Shown here: piece by piece, positions 31,825 through 41,146 of the stretch | Layout: each line of letters begins with the position of its first letter | Numbering within the stretch: the stretch's first letter is position 1 | Assembly: GCA_001051155.2 (NCBI GenBank) | Contig: JYIP02000001.1 | Coordinates: 3,472,001 to 3,536,000 of the forward strand | DNA: 64,000 bases | Direction: 5' to 3' | From: Chrysoporthe austroafricana | Taxonomy: Eukaryota > Ascomycota > Sordariomycetes > Diaporthales > Cryphonectriaceae | Made by a program: the position numbers and the translations under genes | Notes under the pieces: generated by a model | What the model was told of the DNA's origin: nothing | Seen by the model: the letters and a program-made list of their open reading frames with translations, nothing else | Databases searched by the model: none

Positions 31825-34269
31825 TCACTTCTCCTCCCCAGAGTCCGAGTCTGCGAACATATCCGCGGCCGTCATCCTCTTTCGTTTGCCTGCCGCCGGC
31901 ATGGAGGAACCAGCCTTCGGCCGGTCGCCAGACCCCTCTGATCCAGGCTGTGAGCCTTGGTCTGGCTCTCCCATTGCAACGTCCCCTTCCCCTTCGATGG
32001 CCAGACCAACAATGTCGATGTCCAGGAGTGACTCCCCGTCGATATGATAATGTGCGAGCAGCTCGTTGTCCATATCCTCGTCGTCGGTGTACTCATCGAA
32101 GCTCCGATCTGACTCTGCACCGTCGTCTCCCACATCAGACGTGCCTCCCTCGGGCGCCGCAGCAGCTTCTACCGTCTTCCACCGCCCCTTGGCCTTCTCT
32201 GCCTCGTCGGCCGCGCTCTTCTCGTCCTTCTTCGCGCTGGGCGGGTTCTCAAAGCTGCGCACGAACAGCTCTTGCGAGTCGTTCGGAAACACGCACCAGC
32301 CGTCCCACAAGCTCAGCACAAGGCCGATGCTGCGTTTCCACTTCTCTGCGCGTAGCCGTCCCCAGCTCATCCTCTCCGGCAGGAGACCCAGCCCTTCGAA
32401 CACATGGCGTGCCTTCAGTGCCGCCTCGAGGAACTGTCTATACCGCCAAGCGTGTCGGATGCCGCTGGTCGAGGAGGACGACAAGATGTCGCTGATTACG
32501 TAGAGGGCGACAAGTTTCGCGCCGCTTGTGTCTTGCGAGGAAGGGTCATTGTTGGATTTCTTCTTCTCCCCTGGGGCTGGTGAGGCGTCGCGCGAGCCTT
32601 CAGAGTGGTCCGGTGCGTCTTTCCGGTAGCTGGGGTTGGCGGAAGAAAACGCCAGGGGCCTCTCGATATTCGAGACGATGAGGTCGACGATCTCATCTGC
32701 ACCGCGGTTGGCGTGTGTTATTGCAAAGGATGTGATCCGGGCTATATCGCCCTTGCGTATCTTGCTGAGCGTCGTAGGTAGTCTTGAGAGCAGATGCACC
32801 AGCTTAGCCTTCTCGATGGGGTTCAAGAAGACCTCTTCTTCAGCCTTGTTCCCTTCTGTAGTGATCTTCGGCTCGTCGTCATCCTCGTCATCAAACTCCG
32901 AGTCATATTCGGACGCGGACACAAAGCCGTCCACGCCAGTTGTGTACTCATATGCCAGCTCTTTCTCGGGGACCTTCCAGGCATGGCTCCCCTCGAAGAG
33001 AGGAAGGTACTTGCCCTTTGCCGTCTTCGCTTGACCGCCGCCCGTCAGAATTTCCCACAACCGCCATCGGTACCAGATCCCACCCTGCGACCGCGCGTCC
33101 CATATCCACGCCCATCTCTCTTCCCGCTGCACGTCAGGCCGCGACATCAAGAGGGCCTCGAACTCCGGGCCGTGCTCGAGTACCGACTCGATGACCTTGT
33201 GTATCATGCGTAATTGCTTGATGTCGCTCGGAGGTTGAATAGGCACGTGAAGCAATTGTTTGTTGAGAGGCGCCCCGGCCGGACCGTACGAAGTGGGCGG
33301 CGCGAACCTTCCAGGACCGCCGTGAGGACCACTGTGTCCGTTCCCAGGACCAGGTGTGGCGACCGGCTTCGCCCCGAAAGGATGTGACCCCGTCGCCGGT
33401 CCGGTCACACTGGCCGCGGAAGCCGTAGCTATAGCTGCCGAGGACAGATGCCGATGCAGCGACAAGTAGTACCCGAATCCCAAGTACCGGTTCTGCAGCG
33501 CGCTCACAGCAGCATCGATCTCCGAGGCCGCCGTTTCTGGAGACAGCGTGACGATCGCCGCGATGGACTTGCGATCTGTGACCTGCACTGACGGCGGGAG
33601 GATCTTGACCCCCTCGACCGCCAAGCTGGTCGGTATCAGCGCCTTGATCACGGCTGGGCTGGTCGCCGGCGGCAGGTTGGCGAGTTGTAGGGTCGGCTTC
33701 GCGACGGCCTTGTCCTCGGATCTCGACCCGCTGTACCCGGCGCGATCTTCCTCGTCGTCACTCGCATCGAATGCCATCGCGACAGGTTTGCTGCGCCCGT
33801 CATCGTAATCGTCGTCGAACCCAAGCCGCCCCACGCCGCTGGCGGAGTGGTCCCTCCTGTTGCTTGCACCGGCCGCAAACCCATCGTGTGTCCTCTTCCT
33901 CCCAAAGCTCGGCGGCGCAGGCCCCAGCGTGCCAGGGCCGCTGCTCTTCATACCGCCCAGCCCTGCCGGGCCGCCGAAGTGTCTTCTGCCCCCGCCGAGC
34001 CCGCCGCCTCGAGCCGGGAAGCCCGCCGTCCTGCCGCCGCCGTCGAAGGGCCCTCCTCCTCCCTGCTGGCCGTAGCCATCATCGCCGTCGCTCGCGTCCG
34101 CGTCGAAGCTTTTTATGAAGTCCTCGTACACGGCAGCGGTCTCGGCGGCCTCGCGCTGGCGCTTCGCTTCGGCCTCGGCCTTCTGGCGCTCGAAGGCCGA
34201 CTGCTTGGTCGGTTTCTGGAGCTTGGCTTCGACGTCGGGGAACTCGGCGATCTTCTTGGACGAGGACAT
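31825..34269 (-). CDS. SR140: U2 snRNP-associated SURP-motif protein (SR140-like splicing factor)
   Basis: 814-residue intronless protein, orthologous in layout to SR140/U2SURP of the U2 snRNP. Residues 1-75 start MSSSKKIAEFPDVEAKL and contain the FERQKAEAEAKRQREAAE helix seen in the family. A Gly-rich stretch follows, then an RRM near residues 190-265 (TLQLANLPPATSP ... NRYLGFGYYLSLHRHL), a SURP module near 350-420 (DIKQLRMIHKVIESVLEHG ... FEALLMSRP ... WYRWRLWEIL), and a CID-type domain (about 490-690, AKLVHLLSRLPTTLSKIRKG, HAWRYRQFLEA). The C-terminus is acidic. It acts in the nucleus in branch-site recognition by family knowledge. A telomere-like CCCTAA repeat lies about 190 bp upstream. 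Confidence 0.9.
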   Translation of the reverse strand: MSSSKKIAEFPDVEAKLQKPTKQSAFERQKAEAEAKRQREAAETAAVYEDFIKSFDADASDGDDGYGQQGGGGPFDGGGRTAGFPARGGGLGGGRRHFGGPAGLGGMKSSGPGTLGPAPPSFGRKRTHDGFAAGASNRRDHSASGVGRLGFDDDYDDGRSKPVAMAFDASDDEEDRAGYSGSRSEDKAVAKPTLQLANLPPATSPAVIKALIPTSLAVEGVKILPPSVQVTDRKSIAAIVTLSPETAASEIDAAVSALQNRYLGFGYYLSLHRHLSSAAIATASAASVTGPATGSHPFGAKPVATPGPGNGHSGPHGGPGRFAPPTSYGPAGAPLNKQLLHVPIQPPSDIKQLRMIHKVIESVLEHGPEFEALLMSRPDVQREERWAWIWDARSQGGIWYRWRLWEILTGGGQAKTAKGKYLPLFEGSHAWKVPEKELAYEYTTGVDGFVSASEYDSEFDDEDDDEPKITTEGNKAEEEVFLNPIEKAKLVHLLSRLPTTLSKIRKGDIARITSFAITHANRGADEIVDLIVSNIERPLAFSSANPSYRKDAPDHSEGSRDASPAPGEKKKSNNDPSSQDTSGAKLVALYVISDILSSSSTSGIRHAWRYRQFLEAALKARHVFEGLGLLPERMSWGRLRAEKWKRSIGLVLSLWDGWCVFPNDSQELFVRSFENPPSAKKDEKSAADEAEKAKGRWKTVEAAAAPEGGTSDVGDDGAESDRSFDEYTDDEDMDNELLAHYHIDGESLLDIDIVGLAIEGEGDVAMGEPDQGSQPGSEGSGDRPKAGSSMPAAGKRKRMTAADMFADSDSGEEK

Positions 34270-34457
34270 GGTGGGCGCTTGTTCGTTTCGGTATCATATC
34301 ATGATAGCGGGGGAGGGAGTGTCCATTACACCTCGGCAGGAGGGCGAGGCGCTTCCATGAAATGGTTCAAATCATTGGAGCTCGAAATGTCTGGCTGACA
34401 CCCCGTCGCCTCGCCCACTGCAGCTACGCAACGCAGCTTCACCACTTTAAGCAAGAC

Positions 34458-34470
34458 TAGGGTTAGGGTT
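34458..34470. promoter_or_regulatory. Telobox-like TAGGGTTAGGGTT in the SR140 promoter
   Basis: Two telomere-type TTAGGG units in tandem on the plus strand (AACCCTAACCCTA on the coding strand of SR140), about 190 bp before its ATG. Such teloboxes occur in promoters of RNA- and ribosome-related genes in fungi and plants. A regulatory role is inferred from position only. Confidence 0.45.
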
Positions 34471-35208
34471 GGGGCTGGGACGCCACCCCCCCCCCCCAAA
34501 AGACTTTTGCGCCTATAAGTAGAAGGACCTTTAGCTTCAGCTCTCCCACATTAGAAGGAGGGCAATCAACATATCGCGTTCTTCTCTCTACGTGCCCGGC
34601 CAGATGCTAGGGATCGTCGAAATACTGAAATTACGTCTGCTGGCCGTGAATTTGCCATAGTCGTTACGTCGATAGCCCCCGCCAGCCAGTCCGACCTATG
34701 CTCTGTCTTCACGACGGCTCCGACGGCATCCCTCTTCTAATATATATTTTAACTGTCTTTCCCTTCTCGACGATATCTGACCAGATTGTAAGCATCGTTT
34801 ATTTGGCCAGGTCTGGCTCTTTTGTCTGTCTGAATGCACGCTTAGGTTGTTCGAACCTATTGCTCTGTATCTAGTGGTTGGCATAAGGTGCTAATACTGT
34901 TTACGGTTTATTAATTTTTTAGGAATTTAAATAATTTAACACTCCTAATAATCCAAATAATCCAACTTCAACTCTTGTTTATATAATTATAAGTGCTTGA
35001 ATTTTCATATAAGAGAGTTTCCTTGCCGCGGATGTTGGATCCGGGCCAATGTGGTCCTAGCTGTACTGAGCCAGCCTGTTCTTACGACCTGAATTGCTAT
35101 TAGTTTATAACGAGAGAGTACTTCTGGGCTAGTATTTTTTCTTTTTTTTCTTTTTCTTTTCCTTTTTTTTTTTTAAACCCCCTTCCCCCCCCCAAAAAAA
35201 AACCACCA

Positions 35209-35242
35209 TGCAAACTAGAAGGTCGAAATAGACTAGTTTGCA
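35209..35242. repeat. Perfect 10-bp inverted repeat just 3' of the HET gene
   Basis: TGCAAACTAG at 35209-35218 pairs with CTAGTTTGCA at 35233-35242 across a 14-base loop, 31 bases beyond the HET stop codon and next to a poly-A/poly-C tract. It could be a 3'-end RNA hairpin or the remains of a small inverted-repeat element. Confidence 0.6.
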
Positions 35243-35272
35243 CCCACCTTCCCTTCCCCGTTTCTGACAAAA

Positions 35273-37546
35273 TTAAATAACAGTAATATTAGCGTTTTGT
35301 AAATTCCCCGAAAACAACTCGCAATCTCTTAACTTGCCAACGTAAATACCAATCCCGATCCTTTCAAAGATATCTGCCTCGCCGGTTGCCAGCTGCCGGA
35401 GAACGAGATACCATATCTCGGAATGATGGTCCTTGGCATTGTGTTGTCGTCTTCTACTAGTAACAGACATATGTCTTGTATCTGTTTCCAAAGTGAAGAG
35501 TTTCAAGCAGTAGAAACTCGATGCCGCCGCCGCCGGGTCCTGGTCGCTATTACCACACTCCTGGCCACAGCGGCCTTCAGCCCAGCATGAATATTGTGGA
35601 TCAGTCTCTTGGATCGTCGCGATCTGAGACAAGTCCATAAACACCTCGTAAGTTTTTCCATGCTTTGCCGTCCGAACCAATGTTATCGTTCGCTCATCAC
35701 GTTCTCCAGCCCCGGACTGCCCTTCGTCCGCACCCGTCCGTCTCGATCTTTTAGGTAACGTGATAAGCTCTACTCGCCTTAGAGGACCAAATAGCTCGGC
35801 ATACCCATTGTTAATAGGCACTGTATCCTTGCCACACCACTTAAGAATGTCTTCGCAGAATACGTTCTTGACGGTGCAGCATTCGCGACGTCTTGATCTG
35901 TACTTTCTGTTTTGGAAAGAGTCCAGGAGGTTGTATTCGACTGGGCACTGCACAGATGCCCATGACCAGCTTGGGGCAAGAAATAACCTGGGCCCGTAAT
36001 AAATCGTCTCGGCCGGTTTCGTTTGCCAACATAGCCCGTCGATAAAGTAGTTTTTCCAGATGCCGGCTAGATACTGACCGGGATCAGAAGCATTCATTCT
36101 CTCTGTCATCAGCCAGCGCAAGCCGTCGATAGCGGGAAGCTTGTCTTTTGGGTTCGTCAGAGAGCGACATGAATACTCGTTCACCACGGCCAGCCACTCC
36201 TCGTGGGAACGAGGTTGAAACGTACTGCTATCCCAGTCCATATAGCCAAACCCAAGTAAGCTTGTGAGCTCATTCGAGTCTTTGACTCGGACTTCGTGAC
36301 CGCACTCGCAAAGGCTTTCGTGGTTGCAGTCCCAATGCATCTCGTTTCCATCATAGAAGAGCTTTCGTGAGGGAAGGACGGTCTCTTGCAGACACCAGGC
36401 TCTTTCCTCAGACGAACGCTTTCGAAGCGCAGAGTCCTTTGAATCGCCTCCGCGGAACCCTGGTCTGATGAGGATAGCGTCCCCTGGCTGTCCTGCTTCA
36501 GGGGGGACATTTGTTGTCATCTTGTTCTGCCAGTCTTGCTTGCCATACCTCTGGGGTCCCAAGAAGCCTTTTTGGCAGCAGTCTGGTTCCAGAGCGCAAA
36601 TGGTCACATGAGAATTTGCGTATATATCCTTCATCTGAGCAGCTTCGCACTTCCAGTCCTCCACATCGTCTTGGACAATGCAGATGGAATCCACCCAAAG
36701 ATACTGTAGTTTGAGACCCTTACACACCCGTATAGCGTCCTGAATGGTCTTCGGCGACGAGTCCAACCTAAACCCTCTATAGTGGCGAGCCAAGTTGCCC
36801 GTAGTTGTCTTCAAAATGCTGTCCGAGGGTGGCCCCCAGCAGTAACTGAGACATGCGTATGGCTTTACGCTTTCGAGCTCGCATAAGGTAGGTTCAGTGA
36901 GATTTGTAATATCGATAAGCCGTCGCGGTATGAAATTTGGGTTCGGAACCCGACATATATCGTCATCAGCTGCTACACAATGAGATAGCCAGTTATATGC
37001 TCGCTCCATTGCCCCAGCGGAAGACGAATCAGCGACAATGTCAAGGGACTCGCTAAGTGCCGACCCTTCGGCTCTGCTTTGCTCGGAGAATAGATGATTA
37101 TCTAGTACGAGCGAGTTAGTATGATAATCGGTGTGAATCTCGTCAAGTCCAACATTTCTGTCTCTAGAGCGGCTAGGAAAGTAGTGGTATGGTATACCTT
37201 TAGCTTGACGAAAATAATCAAAAGATGCGACCTCAACACGGGGTGCATCCGTTGCGTCAGAGAGGAACGACGATGATGCCCAACTAGTATCAGAGCTTGT
37301 CGGTGATGACAGTATGGTCTCATAAAGGTTTACGGTTACAGACGCGCTATATATCAACTCAACGGACAAAAGAGTGTCGATGTGATCCTTGCTCAGCCAT
37401 CCAGGTTTGCTGTGTTCTATAACGCGGAGAAGGAGGTCACATTCTGGACAGCTGACAGAGTCTTTCTGAATTGCGTTGACACTCCTTTCGTATGGAATAA
37501 CGACGCCGGGACATGAATCCCGAACGTCTTTATGGATACAACGCAT
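35273..37546 (-). CDS. HET-domain (heterokaryon incompatibility) protein
   Basis: 757 residues with no intron. HET proteins trigger incompatibility cell death when allelic or non-self partners meet. The N-terminus holds a Cys pair (VSCPECDLLLR) typical of this group. The HET domain starts at about residue 230 with KPYACLSYCWG and continues with TIQDAIRVCKGLKLQYLWVDSICIVQDD and MKDIYANSHVTICAL, the three diagnostic HET blocks. A later RAWCLQETVLPSRKLFY segment is also usual. The C-terminal half has no second recognisable domain (no NACHT, ankyrin or WD repeats). The gene sits alone in an AT-rich island between housekeeping and transporter genes and is flanked by a tandem repeat and a hairpin, a setting common for fast-evolving HET loci. 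Confidence 0.88.
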   Translation of the reverse strand: MRCIHKDVRDSCPGVVIPYERSVNAIQKDSVSCPECDLLLRVIEHSKPGWLSKDHIDTLLSVELIYSASVTVNLYETILSSPTSSDTSWASSSFLSDATDAPRVEVASFDYFRQAKGIPYHYFPSRSRDRNVGLDEIHTDYHTNSLVLDNHLFSEQSRAEGSALSESLDIVADSSSAGAMERAYNWLSHCVAADDDICRVPNPNFIPRRLIDITNLTEPTLCELESVKPYACLSYCWGPPSDSILKTTTGNLARHYRGFRLDSSPKTIQDAIRVCKGLKLQYLWVDSICIVQDDVEDWKCEAAQMKDIYANSHVTICALEPDCCQKGFLGPQRYGKQDWQNKMTTNVPPEAGQPGDAILIRPGFRGGDSKDSALRKRSSEERAWCLQETVLPSRKLFYDGNEMHWDCNHESLCECGHEVRVKDSNELTSLLGFGYMDWDSSTFQPRSHEEWLAVVNEYSCRSLTNPKDKLPAIDGLRWLMTERMNASDPGQYLAGIWKNYFIDGLCWQTKPAETIYYGPRLFLAPSWSWASVQCPVEYNLLDSFQNRKYRSRRRECCTVKNVFCEDILKWCGKDTVPINNGYAELFGPLRRVELITLPKRSRRTGADEGQSGAGERDERTITLVRTAKHGKTYEVFMDLSQIATIQETDPQYSCWAEGRCGQECGNSDQDPAAAASSFYCLKLFTLETDTRHMSVTSRRRQHNAKDHHSEIWYLVLRQLATGEADIFERIGIGIYVGKLRDCELFSGNLQNANITVI

Positions 37547-38855
37547 GCTAGGATTGGTATCGTAAGTAGTGTTATAAACTAATAAAGCATATAAAGTAAC
37601 TGTGGCATAATGGGCATAGAAAAAAAGGGAAATTCAGAAATCCGTATCAGTTTAGTTTTTCATTAGAAGGCCAAGCCTGGCTACTTATAGACTGTTGGCT
37701 TCCGGTACAGCTTTAACGTTAGGCATCCATGCATCGAAAGAATACATCTGATTCTTGCGAGAAAAAAGCCGTACCATTAGGCATTAATGCGTTGAAAGAA
37801 TATATCTGATCATTGCGAGAATAAAGCTGTACTATTAGGTATCAATGCATCGAAAAAGCACATCTTTAGAAAATGCGATAATAGAGTTGTACCATTAGGC
37901 ATTAATGCGTCGAAAGAATATATCTGATCATTGCGAGAATAAAGCTGTAGCATTAGGCATCGATGCATTATGGGGCTGTAAACTTGCATCGCCATTGCTA
38001 GTGCTGACGCATCTCTAGCGGTCTTTATATTGATACACCTGTCCCAAGTTCTCGGGTTTCTTTCATTACGCAGTAGCCCTAAAAGAAGCATTGCAAAACC
38101 AGATAGAATCTTACGCAAGGAAGCCCCGCTCGAATTTCATATCAAACTTATTATCTGAATGCAACTAGAGACAAGAGGGCAGTTTAATAATAATATTATA
38201 TTCACAATAGCCGGTAGGTTATTCGCTGGATAATTCGTACTAACGGGCAATTAAAAATATTTTTGTTTCTAGTATATAAGGATGCGACTATTATGCAAGA
38301 GATCCGTAGTCTTGAAGTCCCATTTCGTTTATCAGAAGGTCAGTCAGGGCTCGATATCGTTACCGTAAGCGTTGCCAGGCTGCCGCTCTAGGCTAATTAA
38401 TCATTGTAGGGGTGTGTACAAGGCGCCGCGGCGATTGACTTGGCAGACTCAAATTTACCGATGCGGCCTGGCCGTAAAGAGATGAGCCCCCACCCCTTCA
38501 ACGCCAGAAAAGAGAGCTTTGAAGGAACCGACGGGGGGGGGGGAAGGAAAAAAAAAATTATACGGAAAGAAGACCAAGGTAAGGAAGAATTAGGCGTATG
38601 GCATACAGATGTAACTTTATACTAGATCTTTATAAATCTAAATCTAACCCACCCAGGACTTATATGTCTCTTGACAGCCCTAGCCGTCCCTCTCTATCTC
38701 TCGGACGATCCTCCAGCAGTCCACCTTTTCTCTTTTCCAAACCCAAAATTATGCAAAAACTCCTGTCTAAACTGCCATGACCTGGAGACTCTACAAGGCA
38801 TCCTTCTCACATGTACACGACCATTACTAATACCCCTCGCGTCCCGACCGTCGGT
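37547..38855. other. AT-rich intergenic with tandem repeat
   Basis: Right flank of the HET island: AT-rich, with the ~58-bp tandem repeat and purine-rich low-complexity DNA near 38530-38560. A minus-strand frame of 102 codons (37810-38118) runs through the repeat and looks like chance coding. No gene supported. Confidence 0.5.
37705..37968. repeat. Degenerate tandem repeat, unit ~58-66 bp, about 4.5 copies
   Basis: Units start with GTACNATTAGG or a variant and include GCRTYRATGCRTYGAAAGAAT, then TCTGATCATTGCGAGAATAAAGC (split here). Copies: 37705-37770 (66), 37771-37828 (58), 37829-37888 (60, divergent), 37889-37946 (58) and a partial copy from 37947. The second and fourth units are nearly identical, so a recent expansion is likely. 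It lies 160 bp upstream of the HET gene start. Confidence 0.8.
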
Positions 38856-40526
38856 CTACTGGACTTGCAGGAGACGGCTCTTCCCACGCAGCCTCGCCCC
38901 GTATATCCTGAACAGGAACGGGATCGGGACCATGACCGCAGCCAGGCACCCCAGCAAGGTGCCGGCCCACTGCACGCCCAGATTCTCGAACATCTGCTTC
39001 GAGAAGAGCGGGAAACCAGCCGCGACCGCCGAGCGCATGGCGATGTTGGCCGCGATCGCGGATGCAGCCCTGTTTGCGCAGCGCAAGTCAGCCCAGGCCG
39101 TCCTTTACCGTGTGTGTGTGTCTCTAAAGTACAAAGGTGGGTGTAAGGGGACTCACAGTGGCAGGTACGCGTCGATGAGGTAGTTGAAGCACGGGAGGAA
39201 GACGCAGAGGGTCCCGAAGCCGGTGAAGACTCCTGCGACAGTGGGGACCGCCCAGTGGATTGTGGGCGTAAACCCAGTCCAGCCGAACCTGACGATGGGA
39301 GAACAGACAAGTCAGATCCAGGTTCCCTCCGAGATCAGCATGTGCTTTCGGGACTACTCACCAGAGAATGCCGACCGCAAACATCGGCGCCCCGAGGAGG
39401 GGCGGCCTCAGCCGCCACTCGGGCACGGGCACGTTCTTGTTCTCCGCCAGCATCCGCGCGTACGTCCCGTGCTGTGACAGGATGTAGCACAGACCCAGCA
39501 GCACGCCTATGAACAGGCCGAGGAAGGGCAGGCCGCTGACGCCGGGCTGCATGCCGTGGATGTCTTCAAAGACGACCGGGTACGCCTCGAGGAGACAGTA
39601 CACCAGCCCATAGATGAACGACATGTACAGCGACACGAGCAGGATGATGGGCTCGGTGACCAGCATCCGCAGCGGCCGGGTGAGGTACTTCTCGGCCAGC
39701 GCCGCCGCGTCGACCTCGATCCTGTCGTGGCGCGCGTGGATCCCCCAGTTGCCGGTCCGGCGGCGGAGCGCGGCGGCCCGCCCGACGAGGAGGATCGGGG
39801 CGTACGTCTCGCGCAGGAGGCACAGCGACGCCACGCCGTTGGCGAGGCCCAGGGCGGCCGGGATGTAGAGCGTCCAGCGCCAGCCGAGGGCGCCCGCCGC
39901 GTCGATGAAGCCGCCCGCGGACGGCGCGAGGAATGGCCCGCCGAACACGGTCAGGGCGTAGAGCTGGATCGCCACGCCGCGGTGCGCGTTGTCGTAGAGG
40001 TCGGCCAGCGCGGCCGGCACGACGGTGAGCTGGCTCGCGCCGCAGACGCCCGCGAAGAGCCGGCAGATGACCAGCGTCTGGATGTCCTTGGCCGTCGCCG
40101 CGGCGATGTTGAAGATGCCCCCGAGGAGCATGGAGACGGCCAGCGGCCACTTGCGCCCGCGCAGCTCGGACCCGGGCGCCCATATGATCGGGCCCAGTGC
40201 GAAGCCGAGCACGAAGAGCGCGGTGCCCAGCGTGCCGACCTCTGTTGACACGCCGAGGTCTTTGCTTGCGCTGGCGGTGGCTGGGGCGAAGACTGCGCTG
40301 CTAAATGAGACGAAAAATGTCCCAGAGCACACTAGGAATGAGGTAAAGAGCCTCGTTACGAACAGAGACGTCAGTATTCAAGCGTTGAAGATAACTAGCC
40401 GGTGCAAACATACTTGGTAGACTGACTCCAGTTATAGGGGTGATCGGGGTCATCCTCGCCGTCATATTCGACAGTATAGTCCTCGGGATCCGGAAGCGGT
40501 GGTGGGATGGGCTTGCCCATCCCCAT
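38856..40526 (-). CDS. MFS transporter (drug:H+ antiporter-1-like)
   Basis: Plasma-membrane major-facilitator exporter or permease. Exons 40526-40414, 40351-39362, 39288-39157 and 39069-38856 (1449 nt, 482 residues); three introns of 62, 73 and 87 bp with canonical GTATGT/GTGAGT donors. The N-terminus is acidic cytosolic tail ending DPDHPYNWS, the usual start of fungal DHA1-type carriers. Helix 1 follows (SFLVCSGTFFVSFSSAVFAPA), then the motif-A loop GSELRGRKWPL and the motif-C-like helix TVFGGPFLAPSAGGF. The second half starts near TEPIILLVSLYMSFIYG and ends with VMVPIPFLFRIYGARLRGKS. Motifs are close to polyamine/drug exporters. It is the first of four linked genes with a regulator and two oxidative enzymes, so it may move the substrate or product of that set (inference). 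Confidence 0.88.
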
Positions 40527-41146
40527 TGACAATTTCTCGTACATGGTTCCTCACCAAGACTTTATGATCGATGATTCATTTGATGTTATAGGAATAACAG
40601 CTATTAAATTCTCTACAATGGCAGAGTTCCTAAAGCCTGAAGGTCTTCCGTGTCAACTGAAAGATACGTTGTCTGGGGGGTTGGTCTCTCCAGTGACGAA
40701 GGCAAGACTGGGGGAAATCTGCAACTAATATAACTTTTCAAACGAGGCGTTGATGTTTATTTTGCAAGGTAAAAATTTACACGCCCTTCGTAATTACAAG
40801 TGGCACCCTGCAGGTCTGTCGACGTTCCAGGAGACTTGTTCCTCGAGCTTGATAAAGATTCCATACATCGCTGTCTGCATGAAGCCGCAATACCCGCACG
40901 ATGCGGATTCGGGCCGGAACCCCAACAAGGGCACAGCACCCGCGTTCTATGTAAGTCACCGCCCAGTCTCAAGCATGCGGGTTAAGATGTCGAGTACATG
41001 TTGACGGAATAAAGCTCATACCAGCAATTTTTTGGTGCATATAGGGGCTTCCAGAGCCTCTGCACCCAGACGGCTCAGAATGGGTTTTCCCGTGATTCTC
41101 TTAAACGTCTCCTAAATCCTGGGGACCTATTTTGTACAGAGCGGCA
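40527..41146. other. Intergenic
   Basis: MFS promoter and 3' end of the Zn2Cys6 gene; no gene recognised. Confidence 0.5.

Larger units (their letters stand above)
34270..35272. other. AT-rich intergenic at the left edge of the HET island
   Basis: From about 34730 the DNA becomes AT-rich with poly-T/C tracts (35140-35200). No gene recognised. Contains the telobox-like repeat and the hairpin listed separately. Confidence 0.5.

Noticed and set aside
37810..38118. 102-codon minus-strand frame through the tandem repeat
   Set aside because: The repeat units differ in length by non-multiples of three and the frame has no homology I recognise, so coding is likely chance.
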